From NCBI RefSeq assembly GCF_008831285.2, contig NC_045138.2:3948143-4012142 (forward strand): a DNA stretch of 64,000 nucleotides, read 5' to 3'. Source of the DNA: Nymphaea colorata. Its lineage: Eukaryota; Streptophyta; Magnoliopsida; Nymphaeales; Nymphaeaceae. Under the pieces are notes generated by a model. The model saw only the letters and a list, made by a program, of their open reading frames with translations, was not told the origin of the DNA and did no database searches. The translations under genes were made by a program, and so were the position numbers. Shown here piece after piece: positions 1 through 11,691 of this stretch (the first letter of the stretch is position 1; every line of letters begins with the position of its first letter).

Positions 1-391
1 TCATCAAACTATGCAAGCATCATGTACTATGCCAAACCACACCCTCCTCTGCCATGACTCAACTCCTCTCAACCAAGGGCTGTTTGACCAGTCTATTGGC
101 AAACATGCCAAGGTGGCATTCAAACACCCACCCTGCCTAAGAGAGGGAGTGAACAAGCCTCACCAGTGGCCAACAGTGCCACCTCACAGCCACGATGACA
201 AACTGGGCTTTTGAAGGCCTACTACAAGTGGCCAGTGGTGGCCAGCAAGGATCGACAACAGTCTGCCATCTCAGCCACAGTTGATAGTGGCTGCCTGAGC
301 TCTCACGATAGATGACTTTTTACTCAAAAGCTAGACATGTTGTCCTCCAATCATGCTACAATCAGCTACTGGGTTTGTTTTTATTATCATC
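1..391. other. No gene seen
   Basis: I see only short open frames without recognisable domains. The sequence is moderately GC-rich compared with the rest of the window and has no obvious repeat structure of its own. Confidence 0.5.
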
Positions 392-1900
392 TATTATCAC
401 TCCAAATTTTTTCAAAAGATTATATTTTATTTGTTCGAACAACATTTCATCATTTTTTCAGCGATTTGGATCTAATTCGGACCCTGGGAGCAAGCTCGCC
501 CCAAAAACAGACTTTTAGGTTTATATCCAAATCCAATTCTCAATCCTAGATTCAAAATAAACCTTTAGATCCATGCTCAAATTCAAATCTCGACCCTAGA
601 TCCAAGACAGACCTTTAGATCCATATCCAGGTCCATTGCAAGATTTAGATACAAAATCCATCTGTAGATCAAGATTTGGACCCAAATCTAACATTGATCC
701 AAAATACAAAGCCAAAGTCCATAATCAAGCCAAACCAGTGAAATCGGTTCCAAATTAGGAAAATGGATCCATAAAGCCTCTCCAAATTAGATCCAAAACC
801 AAAGTTTGGATCCAGGTCAAGAATTCCAACCCAAAATCTAAAGTCGAAGTCAAAATAACAATTTCCAAACACTATTTAGCGCCACCCACGGGCACAAACC
901 TCCATTTTGTTTTGTCTGAAACTTTGAAAAATATGTTGAGCCCAAAAAACTCATCTAACCCTTGATCCGAGCCTTGGGCATCGAATAAAATGCATTCACA
1001 ACCAAACGAGCCTGGCACAACCCAAAACGAAGTTACAGACCCACTTTAACAAAAGGCTACTTTACTTTTTGAAATTTTACTCCTAAAGAAATTATTTTTT
1101 TCAGTTGGGACACAACTCGAGAGGCCAGGAACGTAAATGCCACCCTTGTTGGCTTATTTCTGAGCCAAAATGGGACATTTTTCCTCCGCACAACAGCGGC
1201 AAATGCTGTCACGCATGGTCGTGCGACAGCACCAAAGGCACAGGTGCCCAGGGCGCAGGCCATATTTTGGGTTAAAACCCACTCCTTGGCTTAGTTAGGG
1301 GCCATTAGCCCTACCAGCACCCCCAAAAGGGTGTTTATAGGGCTAAGGGCCAATCCCCTTCAGTTAAGACCTACTCCTAATGCAACGGGAGCAGGAACAA
1401 GGTGAAATAAAATTTTTTTTTTTTTTTTTGCTCAAAATGTGCTTTTTTTCTTCTCTTTGCTCATTGAAGGTGTGCATTATTCATGTTTGAGATAATCTAT
1501 ATGTATAGCTGATTGATTTTTCAATTAATATGTGAATAAATGGTGAGAACGAGTGTTTGGGTGTGATTTCTTTGTTATTATGTTGGTAAAAATTTTATTA
1601 TTGTCTTCCGCGTCAGTACGGAATTGTACACTGATGCGTGTGCTGGGATGTGGGTGATAGTTTTCACCAATATTTTCTTCACCATTGGCCGCATCGAGTC
1701 GGTAAGACTTTTGCCAACCCATTGCTATGTTTTGCCGACGTTTTATGTATCCTTGGTTTTTTGTATTGTCACAGTTATACTCTCATTTTCAGGTTTCTTC
1801 AAAATCAAACTCCAACAACTTTCGATTCAAACATAAACAAAACCAATCCTCTAGTTCCTAAAATTACAATTAATTACTAGGAGTTAAATTACCTGACCAA
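392..1900 (+). repeat. Old, diverged LTR-like relic of the window's Tat/Ogre family
   Basis: The stretch opens with a version of the start shared by the other LTRs (ATTATCACTCCAAATTTTTT near 392). It continues with the same 'gatccaaatc' phrases, then a GC-richer block at about 900-1,330 that parallels 5,480-6,090 in LTR0. Around 1,510-1,570 it has the 'gtgaataaatggtgagaacg' phrase that recurs near 9,440 and 24,070 in the younger LTRs. The order of these blocks is conserved, so I read it as the oldest LTR copy here. The 3' boundary is uncertain and no flanking internal region is recognisable. Confidence 0.5.
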
Positions 1901-1971
1901 AAAAGAGAGTCAGCACCTTCCCAGTACCTGTGTTGGTGTAAACAAGAGTTAGAATTGTTTAATGAATTGTG

Positions 1972-2100
1972 TGCAGCAAAAGGGGGCCCTCCACATGCAA
2001 GCTGAAGCAGGGAGACGCGGCACCTCAAGGTACTAGAAGCAAACCCTATGTTCTAAAGGAAGGGAGAGTTGGGTGGGAGCTTTGGCTCTTTTCTAAGCCA
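1972..2100 (+). repeat. Dispersed SINE-like repeat, copy 1
   Basis: This shares an ordered set of phrases with 4,511-4,690 and 33,515-33,625: 'caagctgaagcaggga', 'ggcacctcaaggtac', 'aagcaaaccct' and 'gagttgggtggga'. The unit is short and non-coding, and its copies lie in unrelated surroundings, which suggests a short interspersed element. Target-site duplications were not found. Confidence 0.4.
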
Positions 2101-2269
2101 TAGGATGAAATACTCCTCCTGGTCACCTAGATTGAGTTTTTGCATTTGCATTGAGCTGGGAGTGCCTTAGAGAAAACTGGAGCCAAGACTTGAAGAATGA
2201 ACCTCAAGCCTACTTGTCAACTACTCATCCATTTGAAGACCTTTTATGCTAACATTATCAGACATGTTA

Positions 2270-2480
2270 TATGTATCATCTCTTTCGATCTTAACCAATT
2301 TTTGTTGAGCCGAAGAGTCAAGTCCTTTTAATTTGTGCTCAACCTGTTTATGCAATTGATTTCATTTCTTAACTTGAACTCGACTCCTCTAATAAGTGAG
2401 TTGAGCTCAAGTCAAGTTTATGAGTAAGTTTGAGTCGAGATTAGGTTAGCTCAACTCGTTGAACAGCCCTGTTTGCATAC
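2270..2480. repeat. MITE-like repeat rich in gagttgag/ctcaactc
   Basis: The segment is dense in GAGTC/GACTC and GAGCTC motifs and ends in CAACTCGTTGAACAGCCCTG. Read backwards that end is CAGGGCTGTTCAACGAG, a terminus seen in common plant non-autonomous DNA elements. The left terminus is not clear. Confidence 0.35.
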
Positions 2481-2706
2481 ATGTGTTCTCTGACAAAGCA
2501 AACTTGTAACTATGAACTTTGTGTTGAAGAACTCAATAATTAACTTAAAGAATGTGATTTTTTATGCATAGATGATAATATAATTATAATAGATTTTTTT
2601 TGCCAAAATCATATTTTTAGTCTTGTCATTTGGAGATAAAGCATTTTACTCAATCAGTTAGTATAGATAGATTTCACAAATTGTTGTTTGCCAGAGGCTT
2701 ACAGCG

Positions 2707-2802
2707 GGGATGTCAACAGATTGGATCTGGATCAGATATACATTGTACCGTATTCTATTCTTCAGATATTTATATATTCGAATTGGAATGGAGATTTGAA
2801 TG

Positions 2803-2864
<62 letters not shown>

Positions 2865-3010
2865 ATCTGAATTAGACTTTTACAATAAAAATCCAATTGG
2901 ATAAAAGCACTAAAAACAAACAAATATTCAATCTGAATTTATATGTCCAAATCCAAATTTAATTATTCGAATGTAGTGCCATAGTCAAAATCGGATTTTG
3001 AATATACGTC
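2707..3010. repeat. GGGATGTCAA-type MITE-like repeat split by an AT microsatellite
   Basis: It begins GGGGATGTCAACAGATTGGATCTGGATCAG, and its interior alternates short 'ggat/atcc', 'gaatt' and 'caaat' words. The start and composition resemble the clearer element at 39,371-39,800. An (AT)n run at about 2,805-2,860 lies inside it. The right end is not defined. Confidence 0.35.
2805..2860. repeat. (AT)n microsatellite
   Basis: An uninterrupted alternating AT run of about 56 bases. The short 'protein' of Tyr-Ile repeats that can be read through it is an artefact. Confidence 0.95.
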
Positions 3011-4500
3011 TATTTCAAGGTTCCTACACTTAAAAGTATTCTCCTCAAACAAAGTTGGTCCAGGCCCGCAACAGGCTTTATGCTGTCCTGATGTAATCCT
3101 CTCTCCCATCTTTTTATATATTTGACTAAATTTATCAACCGTCTGAACACCTGGTGTTGCCTTTCAGCTTACAAAGGAACTAAAGCAACAGAGTACCCAT
3201 GAGCGCTTATTTTATTTATTAATTATTAAGACATGAGAACAACATTTTTCATTTAATAAATTTATTTCCATAGCAATTTAAGATAAACCAAATTTCCTAA
3301 TATTTCATGGCAATTAATCATGTGAGCAAATGGAATTTATAAGAAACAAAGAAAAACATAAATATATTTCAATATTGTTGTTATTGAAAAGGTTTACGTA
3401 AGTTCTTGAGGAACTTAATTCAATTTAACAAATTAAAAGAATAAAAAAAATTAGATATAGAAACTTTATAGTTTGAGTACATAAATAGAGAGAGAAAATG
3501 TTATATTTCAATATTGTTGCGACTTATTCCACTTGTTTTTGCATATTAATTCATGTTATGTTTGTATACTCCATTCTTTAATTTTATAGCTAATTTATTT
3601 TTACAACATTTTACCTTTTTCATATTAATGTTATTTCTGTACTACTCAATATTCATTAAAATGTTATTTCTATACTACTCATTATTCATTATATATAATT
3701 TCAAGTTTCTCAATGAAGTACTTTAATATTATCTTCAAATATTTAATCTTTACCCTTCTTTTCCAGTTCTACATATTTATCTAAGAAAGCTTGCTTCATT
3801 GGGAAATTAGTAAACAGTTCGTGCGTTTTGCATGATACATAAAAATCATTTGTTTGATTGGTTAAGTAAATGATGTGACTTTTTTTTGTTGGTTGACTAA
3901 GTAAAACTTCTATTTTGAATCTTACCTACACGAAACATATTTATAAAGATTTTGAGTCTCAACGGCAATTGAAGGCCAATCACTATTATTATACCTGCAG
4001 TTGAAATATGTTTTGTATCAAATCAACAGGCAGTCATTCAGTCAGTCAACTATTCAGTGATTAATTTGATTTTAATGGGAATCATTAAATCGGTTTTAAA
4101 AAATCACTTTAGTGCACTCGAGTGCACTATTGCTTTATTTTTTTTAGAATAAAATTTAATAAATGACGACTAGAACAAGTGTACATTAGTACTTTGTTGC
4201 TTTTGTCTCTTTGTGCACGGAAAGGCAACACTAGGCATTGAGAGTTTTCATAAATTTAATCTTATATCCAAAGGGTGAGTGGTGAGAGGATGCCGTTTCA
4301 AAAGCATAAAACTGGCTAGTAAATAAAAGCAACTTTACTTGGATTATTGATTTTGATGCAACAAGCAAGAAAAGAAAGGCCATTTACAGACCCAATGTTT
4401 GGATCAATTTGTTTTTCATTTAGTTTTTTCCGTCAGTTGGCTTCTAAAAATATGAATTTGGAATTATACCAATAAAGAGACCCAAAGAACGGCTGAGATA
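3011..4500. other. AT-rich intergenic DNA, no gene seen
   Basis: This is AT-rich with stop codons in all frames. There is no recognisable domain, RNA gene or ordered repeat. A few local word repeats occur near 3,610-3,690 ('atgttatttctatactactca'). Confidence 0.5.
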
Positions 4501-4510
4501 TCCCTAAAGG

Positions 4511-4690
4511 GGTTGGCACAATAGTTAGGCAGCAGGTTTAGTTTCTAATTCACGTGGCATCAACCCTCTCTGCTGCAAAAAAAGGGTCACTAATGTGCAA
4601 GTTGAAGCACAGGGATAATGGCAACTTGAGGTACCGAAAGCAGGCCCTGCACCATAAGAGGATAAAAGGAGTTGGGTGGACACTTCAGCC
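4511..4690 (+). repeat. Dispersed SINE-like repeat, copy 2
   Basis: This is the longest of three related copies. Its left part, 'ggggttggcacaatagttaggcag', resembles the tRNA-like head of plant SINEs (a box-A-like stretch). Its right part, with 'ggcaacttgaggtaccgaaa', 'gcaggccctg' and 'ggagttgggtggac', is shared with copies 1 and 3. The assignment to SINE is inference. Confidence 0.4.
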
Positions 4691-4859
4691 TTCCGTTGGG
4701 CAGTTTGAAACCCTGCTTACTCAAAACAGCTGAGACTAATAGAGAGGTTACTCAAAGAATAAAACTAGGTAAAACAACAAAGAAGAAGAAATACTTAGGC
4801 AAAATATTTACCTCAAGTGCACAAGTGTTTTGGGTGCCTTTTATACATTTCTAGAAGCA

Positions 4860-5136
4860 GTCCCATTGTCTCCCTTACTTTGCATGGCATATGGTCCGCA
4901 AAAGGAAGATACTCCTTCAGATCAGATTTGAATCGAATGTATGCTATTAACATATTCAATTTACCAAAAATTACATTAAATTCAAATTAAGATTTGAATG
5001 CTAATAAAAGAAAAGTTTATGTGAATCCAATTTTTAAATTTACAATCGAGATCCGATCCGATACCTAATTTTCATTTTAACATGATCAAAGTCTGAATCT
5101 AACATTTAAGTGTACAATAAAAAAGGATTGGCCAGC
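4860..5136. other. AT-rich intergenic DNA
   Basis: There is no gene. The interior has 'gatttgaatc' and 'gatccgatccgat' words similar to the GGGATGTCAA-type repeats, so part of it may be another decayed MITE. Confidence 0.35.
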
Positions 5137-6212
5137 TGTTATCACCCCAATTTTTTTTTTTTTAAAGGGGTGTATTTCATTTTCACTCAAATCTCAATTA
5201 TTTCATCTGGATTTAATTCTTGGGCCTTAAGCCCAATAGTAGACCCACAATAAATTCACGATTAGTTGATTCAAAATGAATCTTAGACCTTTTTTTTTAT
5301 CCCAAACACAAAATTCAAATTCAAACCCAACTTTAGATGCAACATTCAAACCCAAAATCCAACTCTTGGATCCAAATTACATCCAAAATCTAAGTTTATA
5401 TCTAAATCGAGAATTTCAAACTCAAAATCCAAAGCCGAGATCAAAACAACAAAATTTGATGCTATCAAGCACTCATGTGCGCACACAAACCTTCCCTTTT
5501 GTTTCATCTATTGTCCTTGCACAAAAAATATGTTTCAAACTTAAACCACTCAATAGAATGCATCGGTGACCGATTAAACCCAATCCGGATTTAATAACAA
5601 ACCCCGAACCGCTCAAAACGGAGTCGGCCACCTATTTTTAATAAAAACAGTCTTTATTCAAAAGAAGATTTTCACATTCTTTTTATTATATTTATTCTTT
5701 GAACGACCCCCGGGAGGCTAGGGAGGCGAAATCCACCCCTTATTGGTCCATACAAGACAATAAGGGGGGCATTTCACCCCCCCCCCCCCCCCATGCAAAC
5801 TCGACGAGGCAGGGCCGTGCTAGTGCACGTGTTCGCATGCCGTGTGGTCGCGTGTGAGCAAGCCTTCGCGCATTGCGTGCAGCAGCGCACAATCTCACGT
5901 CGCGCGCAGCAGCACACATTTACACTGCTGCGTGCAATGTAATGCGTGCCAGGCGTTGTTGTGCCTTGTGTGCTGAAACCTCCCATTTTGATGAAAAATC
6001 GCCACTTGGGAGGCAGTTTTTGCACCTTTGGGTCGCCACTACTCCTGCCCATACCTCAACGGAGTGTTTGCAAGGCTAACGGCCAATCCCACTTGGTCAA
6101 AACCTATTTTATAAAAAATTATTAAAATTATTCAAAAATGTTTGAAATTCGAATGAAAATCTTGTTAAATTAAAAAAATTTCAAATTCTTGAATTTCTGC
6201 TCCAAAACTCTT

Positions 6213-6220
6213 TATAAATA
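6213..6220 (+). promoter_or_regulatory. TATA box of LTR0
   Basis: TATAAATA followed by a C-rich stretch, at the position equivalent to the TATA boxes of the other four LTR copies. Confidence 0.6.
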
Positions 6221-7016
6221 CCCCCACAATCTTCCATCTTAGGCATGGACTATCCCTTGAAAAATTTATAATGCTTCTTCACTTGAAGATTTAGAATTTT
6301 CTTCTCTATTTCTCTCTGTTATTTCTTCTTCTCCTTCTCCAAGTTCCAACTGTTCAAGCGAACATGAGAAGATACTAGAAATATGTAGTTCTTATTTTAT
6401 TTTTCTTTATCCCTTCTTCATCTTCCTATCGACATGTAAGATAGCTCTCAAATCTCCTCTTTAGAGTCAAGAGCTATTTTTGAGTGCATCGGGAGCATGA
6501 AAATGTGAAATATGATTTCATTTTAGGAGAGAAACATGTTTCTCTCTTCTCTTAAATGTTGTTTTACTTTGAAATATTGTTCATGCAAAGTTGATTGATT
6601 TTTCTCATTTATATACAAACGAACGGTTATTATGTTGATTTTTGATGTTGGGATTTATTCAACCCAGAAAAACCCTCATGAATATGTACATGTCATTCTT
6701 ATGTTTAATTTCTTTTTAAATCACCTGATTATGAACCTCAATGTGTGCGTTATTTCATTGCTTTCCATTCCATGTACATTGGATTTTTTTCATGTCCAAT
6801 GGTGAGGGAAATATATTCTCTTTGCAAAACAATTACAATTTTATGTTCATATTTGGAATCAAGTTTTTCAAAAGATTTTTCAAAGCAAATATCATCTCTA
6901 ATGAGGCCTTGGAGACTTACCTTAGGCTCTTGCATTAGTCCAAGTTTCTCTCCGGCTACATAGAAAAATTCAAGCCAGACATTTTCAAGTCGTTTCATGA
7001 TTTTAATACTCATGAA

Positions 7017-7018
<2 letters not shown>

Positions 7019-7075
<57 letters not shown>
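7019..7075. repeat. (TA)n microsatellite
   Basis: An alternating TA run of about 57 bases inside LTR0. Confidence 0.95.
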
Positions 7076-7078
<3 letters not shown>

Positions 7079-7624
7079 ATATACATATATGTGCACATGA
7101 TTATCTCTCTTTATCTTTATCTTTTTATGATTTAACACATTATTTTCCAAATTTTCATATATGTAAATATGAATATATATATGTGTGTATATTTCTCTCT
7201 CTTTCTCTCTTTCTTTTTTTTCTCTCTCTAGAGTTTCCTTTTTCCCTAAAAATCTTTTTCTCTAAAATCACTCAGCTTTTCTCTTTTTCTAAAATTTTCT
7301 TCTTCCTCTACATTCGATTTGATGTTTCCTTTTGATAAAATTTTCATATATGTATACATACAGTAATCACCCCAAATTTTTTTAAAGGACTATGATGTTT
7401 TATCCAAGTGCGAAATTCAAATTTAGGCACAAGATTTCCAAAATACAACTTTCAGATCCAAATTAAATCCAAAATACAACTTTCAGATCCAAATTAAATC
7501 CAAAATACTACTTTCAGATCCAAATGAAATCCAAAATACTACTCTTAGATCCAAATTAAATCTAAAATACTACTTTCAGATCCAAAACCCAAGTTCAGAT
7601 CCAAATCAATCATTTAAGACTAAT

Positions 7625-8180
7625 TTGCCCTTCCTTTTGACCAAAAACCTCCTTTTAGAGGGTGATTTTAGTCTTTTTGGGAAACAAGACCAATTTGTCT
7701 CTCCTTTTGACCAAAAAAACATCATTTTAGAGGGTGATTTTAGTCTTTTTTTTAAACAAGACCGATTTGCCCCTCCTTTTGACCAAAAAACCTCCTTTTA
7801 GAGGGTGATTTTAGTCTTTTTTTTAAACAAGACCGATTTGCCCCCCCCCCCCTTTGACAAAAAAACCTCCTTTTAGAGGTTGATTTTAGTCTTTTTTGCA
7901 AACAAGACCGATTTGCCCCTCCTTTTGACCAAAAAACCTCTTTTTAGATGGTGATTTTCGTCTTTTTTTTAAACAAGACCGATTTGCCCCCCCTCCCCTT
8001 TGACAAAAAAACCTCCTTTTAGAGATTGATTTTAATTTTTTTGGTAAACAAGACCAATTTGCCCCTCTTTTTGACCAAAAAACATCCTTTTAGAAGGTAA
8101 TTTTAGTCTTTTTAGGTGGACAAGACCCATTTGCAACCAAAAAATCTCCTTTTAGAGGGTGATTTTAGTCTTTTTAGGTC
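7625..8180 (+). repeat. U3 tandem repeats of LTR1, about 72 bases x 8
   Basis: Repeated units carry 'cctccttttagagggtgattttagtc' in pieces: 'acctccttttagagg', 'gtgattttagtcttttt', 'aacaagaccgatttgccc'. The shared phrase recurs near 7,661, 7,732, 7,804, 7,880, 7,950, 8,028, 8,096 and 8,158. The array ends about 50 bases upstream of the TATA box, so it lies where LTR enhancers usually are. Confidence 0.85.
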
Positions 8181-8219
8181 AAAAAAATTCAAATTTTGGA
8201 TTTTGACTCTAAAATCCTC

Positions 8220-8227
8220 TATAAATA
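8220..8227 (+). promoter_or_regulatory. TATA box of LTR1
   Basis: TATAAATA followed by CCCCCC. The same element is found at the same place in the other LTR copies (6,213; 23,367; 29,923; reversed at 56,637). Confidence 0.7.
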
Positions 8228-8569
8228 CCCCCCATATCCTCCCTCTTGGGCAAGATTGGTCTTTGCGAGAAACTCTAGTGTATTTTTACTTGAAGACTTA
8301 GAGTTTCTCTTGAGCTCTCTCTCTCTCCCTCTTCCTCTTTTCATTTCCTTCTCCAACTTAGAGCAAGCTAGAACACTCTTGGAGCTTCATTCAAAAGGGG
8401 ATCGTCAAGTAAAGGTGTTCATCTTTCTTAGGTCATTTCCCATTCGATGTATGTAATCTTCATCCCTCTCATTTCTCTCTTCTTTCTTTTCATTAATATT
8501 CTTATTATTATGCTATCTCTTTTTCTTAAACATAGTCTTGTTGTTGTTTTCATTTTCTCTTCTTATCTT

Positions 8570-9310
8570 CATCTCTCCATGGCCAAAGGAGATAGCACTC
8601 AACCTCTTTTTAGAGACAAGAGGCTATGCTCAAGTGCACCGGAAGTATGAGAAGATGAGATAATATTTTATTTTATGATTAAATCATGCTCTTTCAAGTA
8701 TTCTTGTTGTTCTTGTTTTTTCTCTTTATTAATGTCTTCTTGTTTTTTCTTCTCTTCAATATATTCTTGTTGTTCTTTTCTTTAATAAACATATTTTTGT
8801 TGTTATTGTTATTTCATTTTTTTTCAGTATAGTCTTGTTCTTGTTATTTTCTTTTTTTTTCTTCCTCCTCTTTCCATGACCAAAGGAGATAGCCTTCAAT
8901 CTCTTTTTAGAAACAAGAGGTTATGCTCAAGTGCATTGGGAGCATGAAAAGATGAGAGGATCTTTCATTTCTTGATTGAATCATGCTTTCTCTTTTATTA
9001 AATATAACATTGTTTCTCTTTCTACATTTTCTCTTCATCTTCATCTTCCCATGGCTAAAGAAGGTAGCTTTCAATCTTTTTTTAGAGACAAGAGGCTATA
9101 CTCAAAGTACACCTGGAACATGGAAAGATGAGATGATCTTTCATTTTAATCATGTTCTTTCTTTTCATGAATACATTCTTATTGTTCTTTTGTTTCCTCT
9201 TATTTTCCTCTCTTCATTATTTCTCCATGGCCAAAAGAGATAGCTCTCAATCTCTATTTTAGAGTCAAGAGGTTATACTCAAGTGCACTAGGAACATGAG
9301 AAGATGAGGT
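8570..9310 (+). repeat. Four long repeats in the transcribed part of LTR1
   Basis: Units begin near 8,578, 8,874, 9,050 and 9,226 with CCATGGCCAAAGGAGATAGC or a close variant. They continue with 'tagagacaagaggctatgct' and 'gtgcaccgggagcatg', then pyrimidine-rich filler. Filler length varies, so spacing is irregular (about 175-300 bases). Short peptides starting MAKGDS can be read from them but have no stable frame downstream. Confidence 0.75.
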
Positions 9311-10884
9311 GGTATATAAATTTATAGTTACATAATGTCTTCCCTCCTAATTGAACTTTACTTTTTCTATCATCCTCTTTCTTTCTTTCCTTCCTTGAAT
9401 GTTATCTATATATTATGCATGTATAGTTGTTTGGATCTTTACTTACATGTGAATGTATGGCAGGAATGAGAGTGTGGTTTGGGGACTCTTTATTTTCATA
9501 TTAATTTTTGAGGTTGGGACTTGTCCAACCCGGGATAAACCCTCACGAAAATGTACATGTTAATATGCATTTCCATGTCATTTTGCGCTAATTTCCTTTT
9601 TAATCATCACATTAGGAACCCTAACGAGTGCCTCGTTATGTTGCTTGTTTTCTTCCATACCCAACGGTGGAAGAAATATATCTCTTACAACAAACTAAAT
9701 AATAACATTCTATGCTTATATAAATCATATTTTCTAAAACATTTTCAAAAAGAACTTTCTAACATGGCCTTAGGGACTTAGCTTAGACTCTTGCATGAGT
9801 CCAAGCTCCCCTCTAGCCCACATCAAACTTGAAGTTGGTAATTTTAAGTTGTTCTTTGATTTTTCTAATCTTGTGAAGGTATGGATGTATACACATGTTA
9901 TATACATTTATACCAACATAATGACCCTCATCTTTCTCTCTCTATGCTTTCATTTTCTATTTTATAAATTTTCATATGTGCATGAATACGTATGTACATG
10001 TGTTCCATTTCCTCTCTTTCAAATATTTATTTCTCTTTTCAAGACAAATATCTTCTCTTATAAAATTTCTCATACCCATATATGCGTATGATGTTTTTCT
10101 TTTCCTCTAAAATCTCTCTTTCTCTTCGAATCAATACATCTTTTTCTCTTAAACTTTCATATATGTGTATATGTAATGGTATGTATACATGTATGCATGT
10201 CTTTCTCTATATCTCTCTCTTTCCTTTCATAAGAGTGTTTTATCTCTTGTATTCTTTTTAACATTCTCATCTCATGAACTTTCTATATACCAACTTCAAT
10301 AAGACCACAAACCAAGTAATGACCCAATATTAGAATCATGCTTGATGGTCTACAATCTCTATCCCTTTTCAAAAAATTTTTCCTTCTTATATACAATAAT
10401 TATAACAACGAAATCTTAGATGTATGTTGTGGTAGGAATGACATTAGATGAATGTTGTGGTAGAAATGTTTTACATTTTTTTTAATCATATAGGGTAAAT
10501 GCATCCATGCATTCTCACCCACTTTATTTAACTTATGATCACAAGCACCTCTCCAAAAGAAGGGATGGAGCTCTAGGTAGGTGGTAACCGAATTAGAACA
10601 AAATCTCAAACCTACTTAAAGTCTTAAGAGAACACTAAAGTGATTTCAAAATGATTTCACAAGTTTTTCAAATGATATTTACTAGTTCCACTTTTTCCTC
10701 AAAACATTTCACATTTTTAAGCAATTCTTCAAGAACCTTTTCAAAAGTTTGAAACTTCAAACTTTCAGTATTTTCTACACCGCATATAGAATCAAAAAGA
10801 TGTTTAAGTTAAAACGAGACTTCAAAACAAATGAAAATTTTGGGAGAACTCCAAAACAAATGAAAATTTTGGGATGCAAACAAA

Positions 10885-10903
10885 TGGCGACCGTGATGGG
10901 AAC
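10885..10903 (+). other. Primer binding site of element 1
   Basis: TGGCGACCGTGATGGGAAC starts two bases after the LTR end. The TGG start pairs with the universal CCA tail of tRNAs. Ogre elements are known to use tRNA-Arg, and the motif fits that kind of primer, but I have not aligned it to a tRNA. Confidence 0.7.
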
Positions 10904-11691
10904 CGTCATCGTTTGGCTATGATTATAATTGATGCATTTTCACTAATTTGAACATCTCATATATTGTCAATGATAAAGCATGTCCCCTATTTTGGCCTCG
11001 ACTTCATTGGCATTTCATTGCATTGTTTGGTGATTGTGATTATTTTCTTGCATATAGGACTAATTGAGAATGATCAATTATGTTCACACATATCTATGAT
11101 CACATACCACCCTTCTCAATTTAGGAGTTGTTTGAAAATCATGTTTGCTCTTCTATTTTAATCTTCAAACTTAGGCAACATTGCATTAGAGACAACTCAT
11201 TTTATATGATTTCTGATATTTCAAAATTCCTCATACCTATTTGTCCCGGTCATCATGTTGTTGGGCTTGGTCTTTGGCGGTAGAACAAGACTAAGCCTTA
11301 CAACTAGACCACACCTTGGGCGGGAACGCCCCCTCGTTAGTACCATGAGTGGTAATTTATGGTATATCGACGAGTGATCAAGAAGAAGTTGATGAGCTCT
11401 ATCCTTAGTTGCCTAAGGAAGAATCTGTGCTCGTACTAAGCCATTTGGCTAAGGTATATAAGCATAACTTGATATCGGATTATCGTGACACAAAATTATC
11501 TCAATTAGGTTCCTATACCCAATTTTTTTTTTTAAAAAAAAGAAAATTATTTCATGATAGATGTTTATGTGCGTGAAACCTTATGTGATGATTTGCAACC
11601 TCATTCTGCACATCTACCTCATATTGTCTTTGTCAACCTAGTCAATGTTTTCCACTAATTCAATCTTTATCTTTTAGAGTCATCATTCAAG
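10904..11691 (+). other. Untranslated leader of element 1
   Basis: Non-coding leader between primer binding site and ORF1. It is very similar to 57,423-58,203 in element 2, and its first part also to 25,620-26,230 in the non-coding element. Conserved landmarks are 'gcgggaacgccccctcgtt' near 11,320 and the 'ccatgagtggtaatttatgg' phrase. A 64-codon frame from ATG 10,970 to 11,161 is kept at the same length in element 2 (57,486-57,677). Confidence 0.6.

Larger units (their letters stand above)
5137..7361 (+). mobile_element. LTR0: older LTR of the Tat/Ogre-like family, interrupted at its 3' side
   Basis: It starts TGTTATCACCCC, the family LTR start. It carries the same succession as the younger LTRs: 'gatccaaat' phrases, a TATA box (TATAAATA, 6,213-6,220) followed by a C-rich stretch, one copy of the 'gatagct...caagaggct...gtgcaccgggagcatg' unit near 6,430-6,500, and the 'ttgggactt...ccctcatgaat' phrase near 6,650. 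At 7,361, at a point equivalent to about 10,180 of LTR1, it is broken by the start of another LTR. It lacks the 72-base U3 repeats of the younger copies. It contains a poly-C run (5,779-5,792) and a TA microsatellite (7,019-7,075). Confidence 0.7.
7362..10882 (+). repeat. 5' LTR of element 1 (LTR1)
   Basis: It starts at the GTAATCACCCC motif and ends GGGATGCAAACA, two bases before the primer binding site, giving about 3.5 kb. From left to right it holds 'gatccaaat' phrases, eight 72-base U3 repeats, a TATA box, and four copies of a longer unit containing 'ggccaaaggagatagc'. AT-rich U5 sequence with tatata and tctctc runs follows. It has no protein-coding content. The canonical 5'-TG is AG in this copy. 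Confidence 0.8.

Noticed and set aside
2630-2875. Short frames rich in Tyr-Ile
   Set aside because: They are read through an (AT)n microsatellite. The same applies at 6,997-7,335, 24,456-24,834 and 30,543-30,944.
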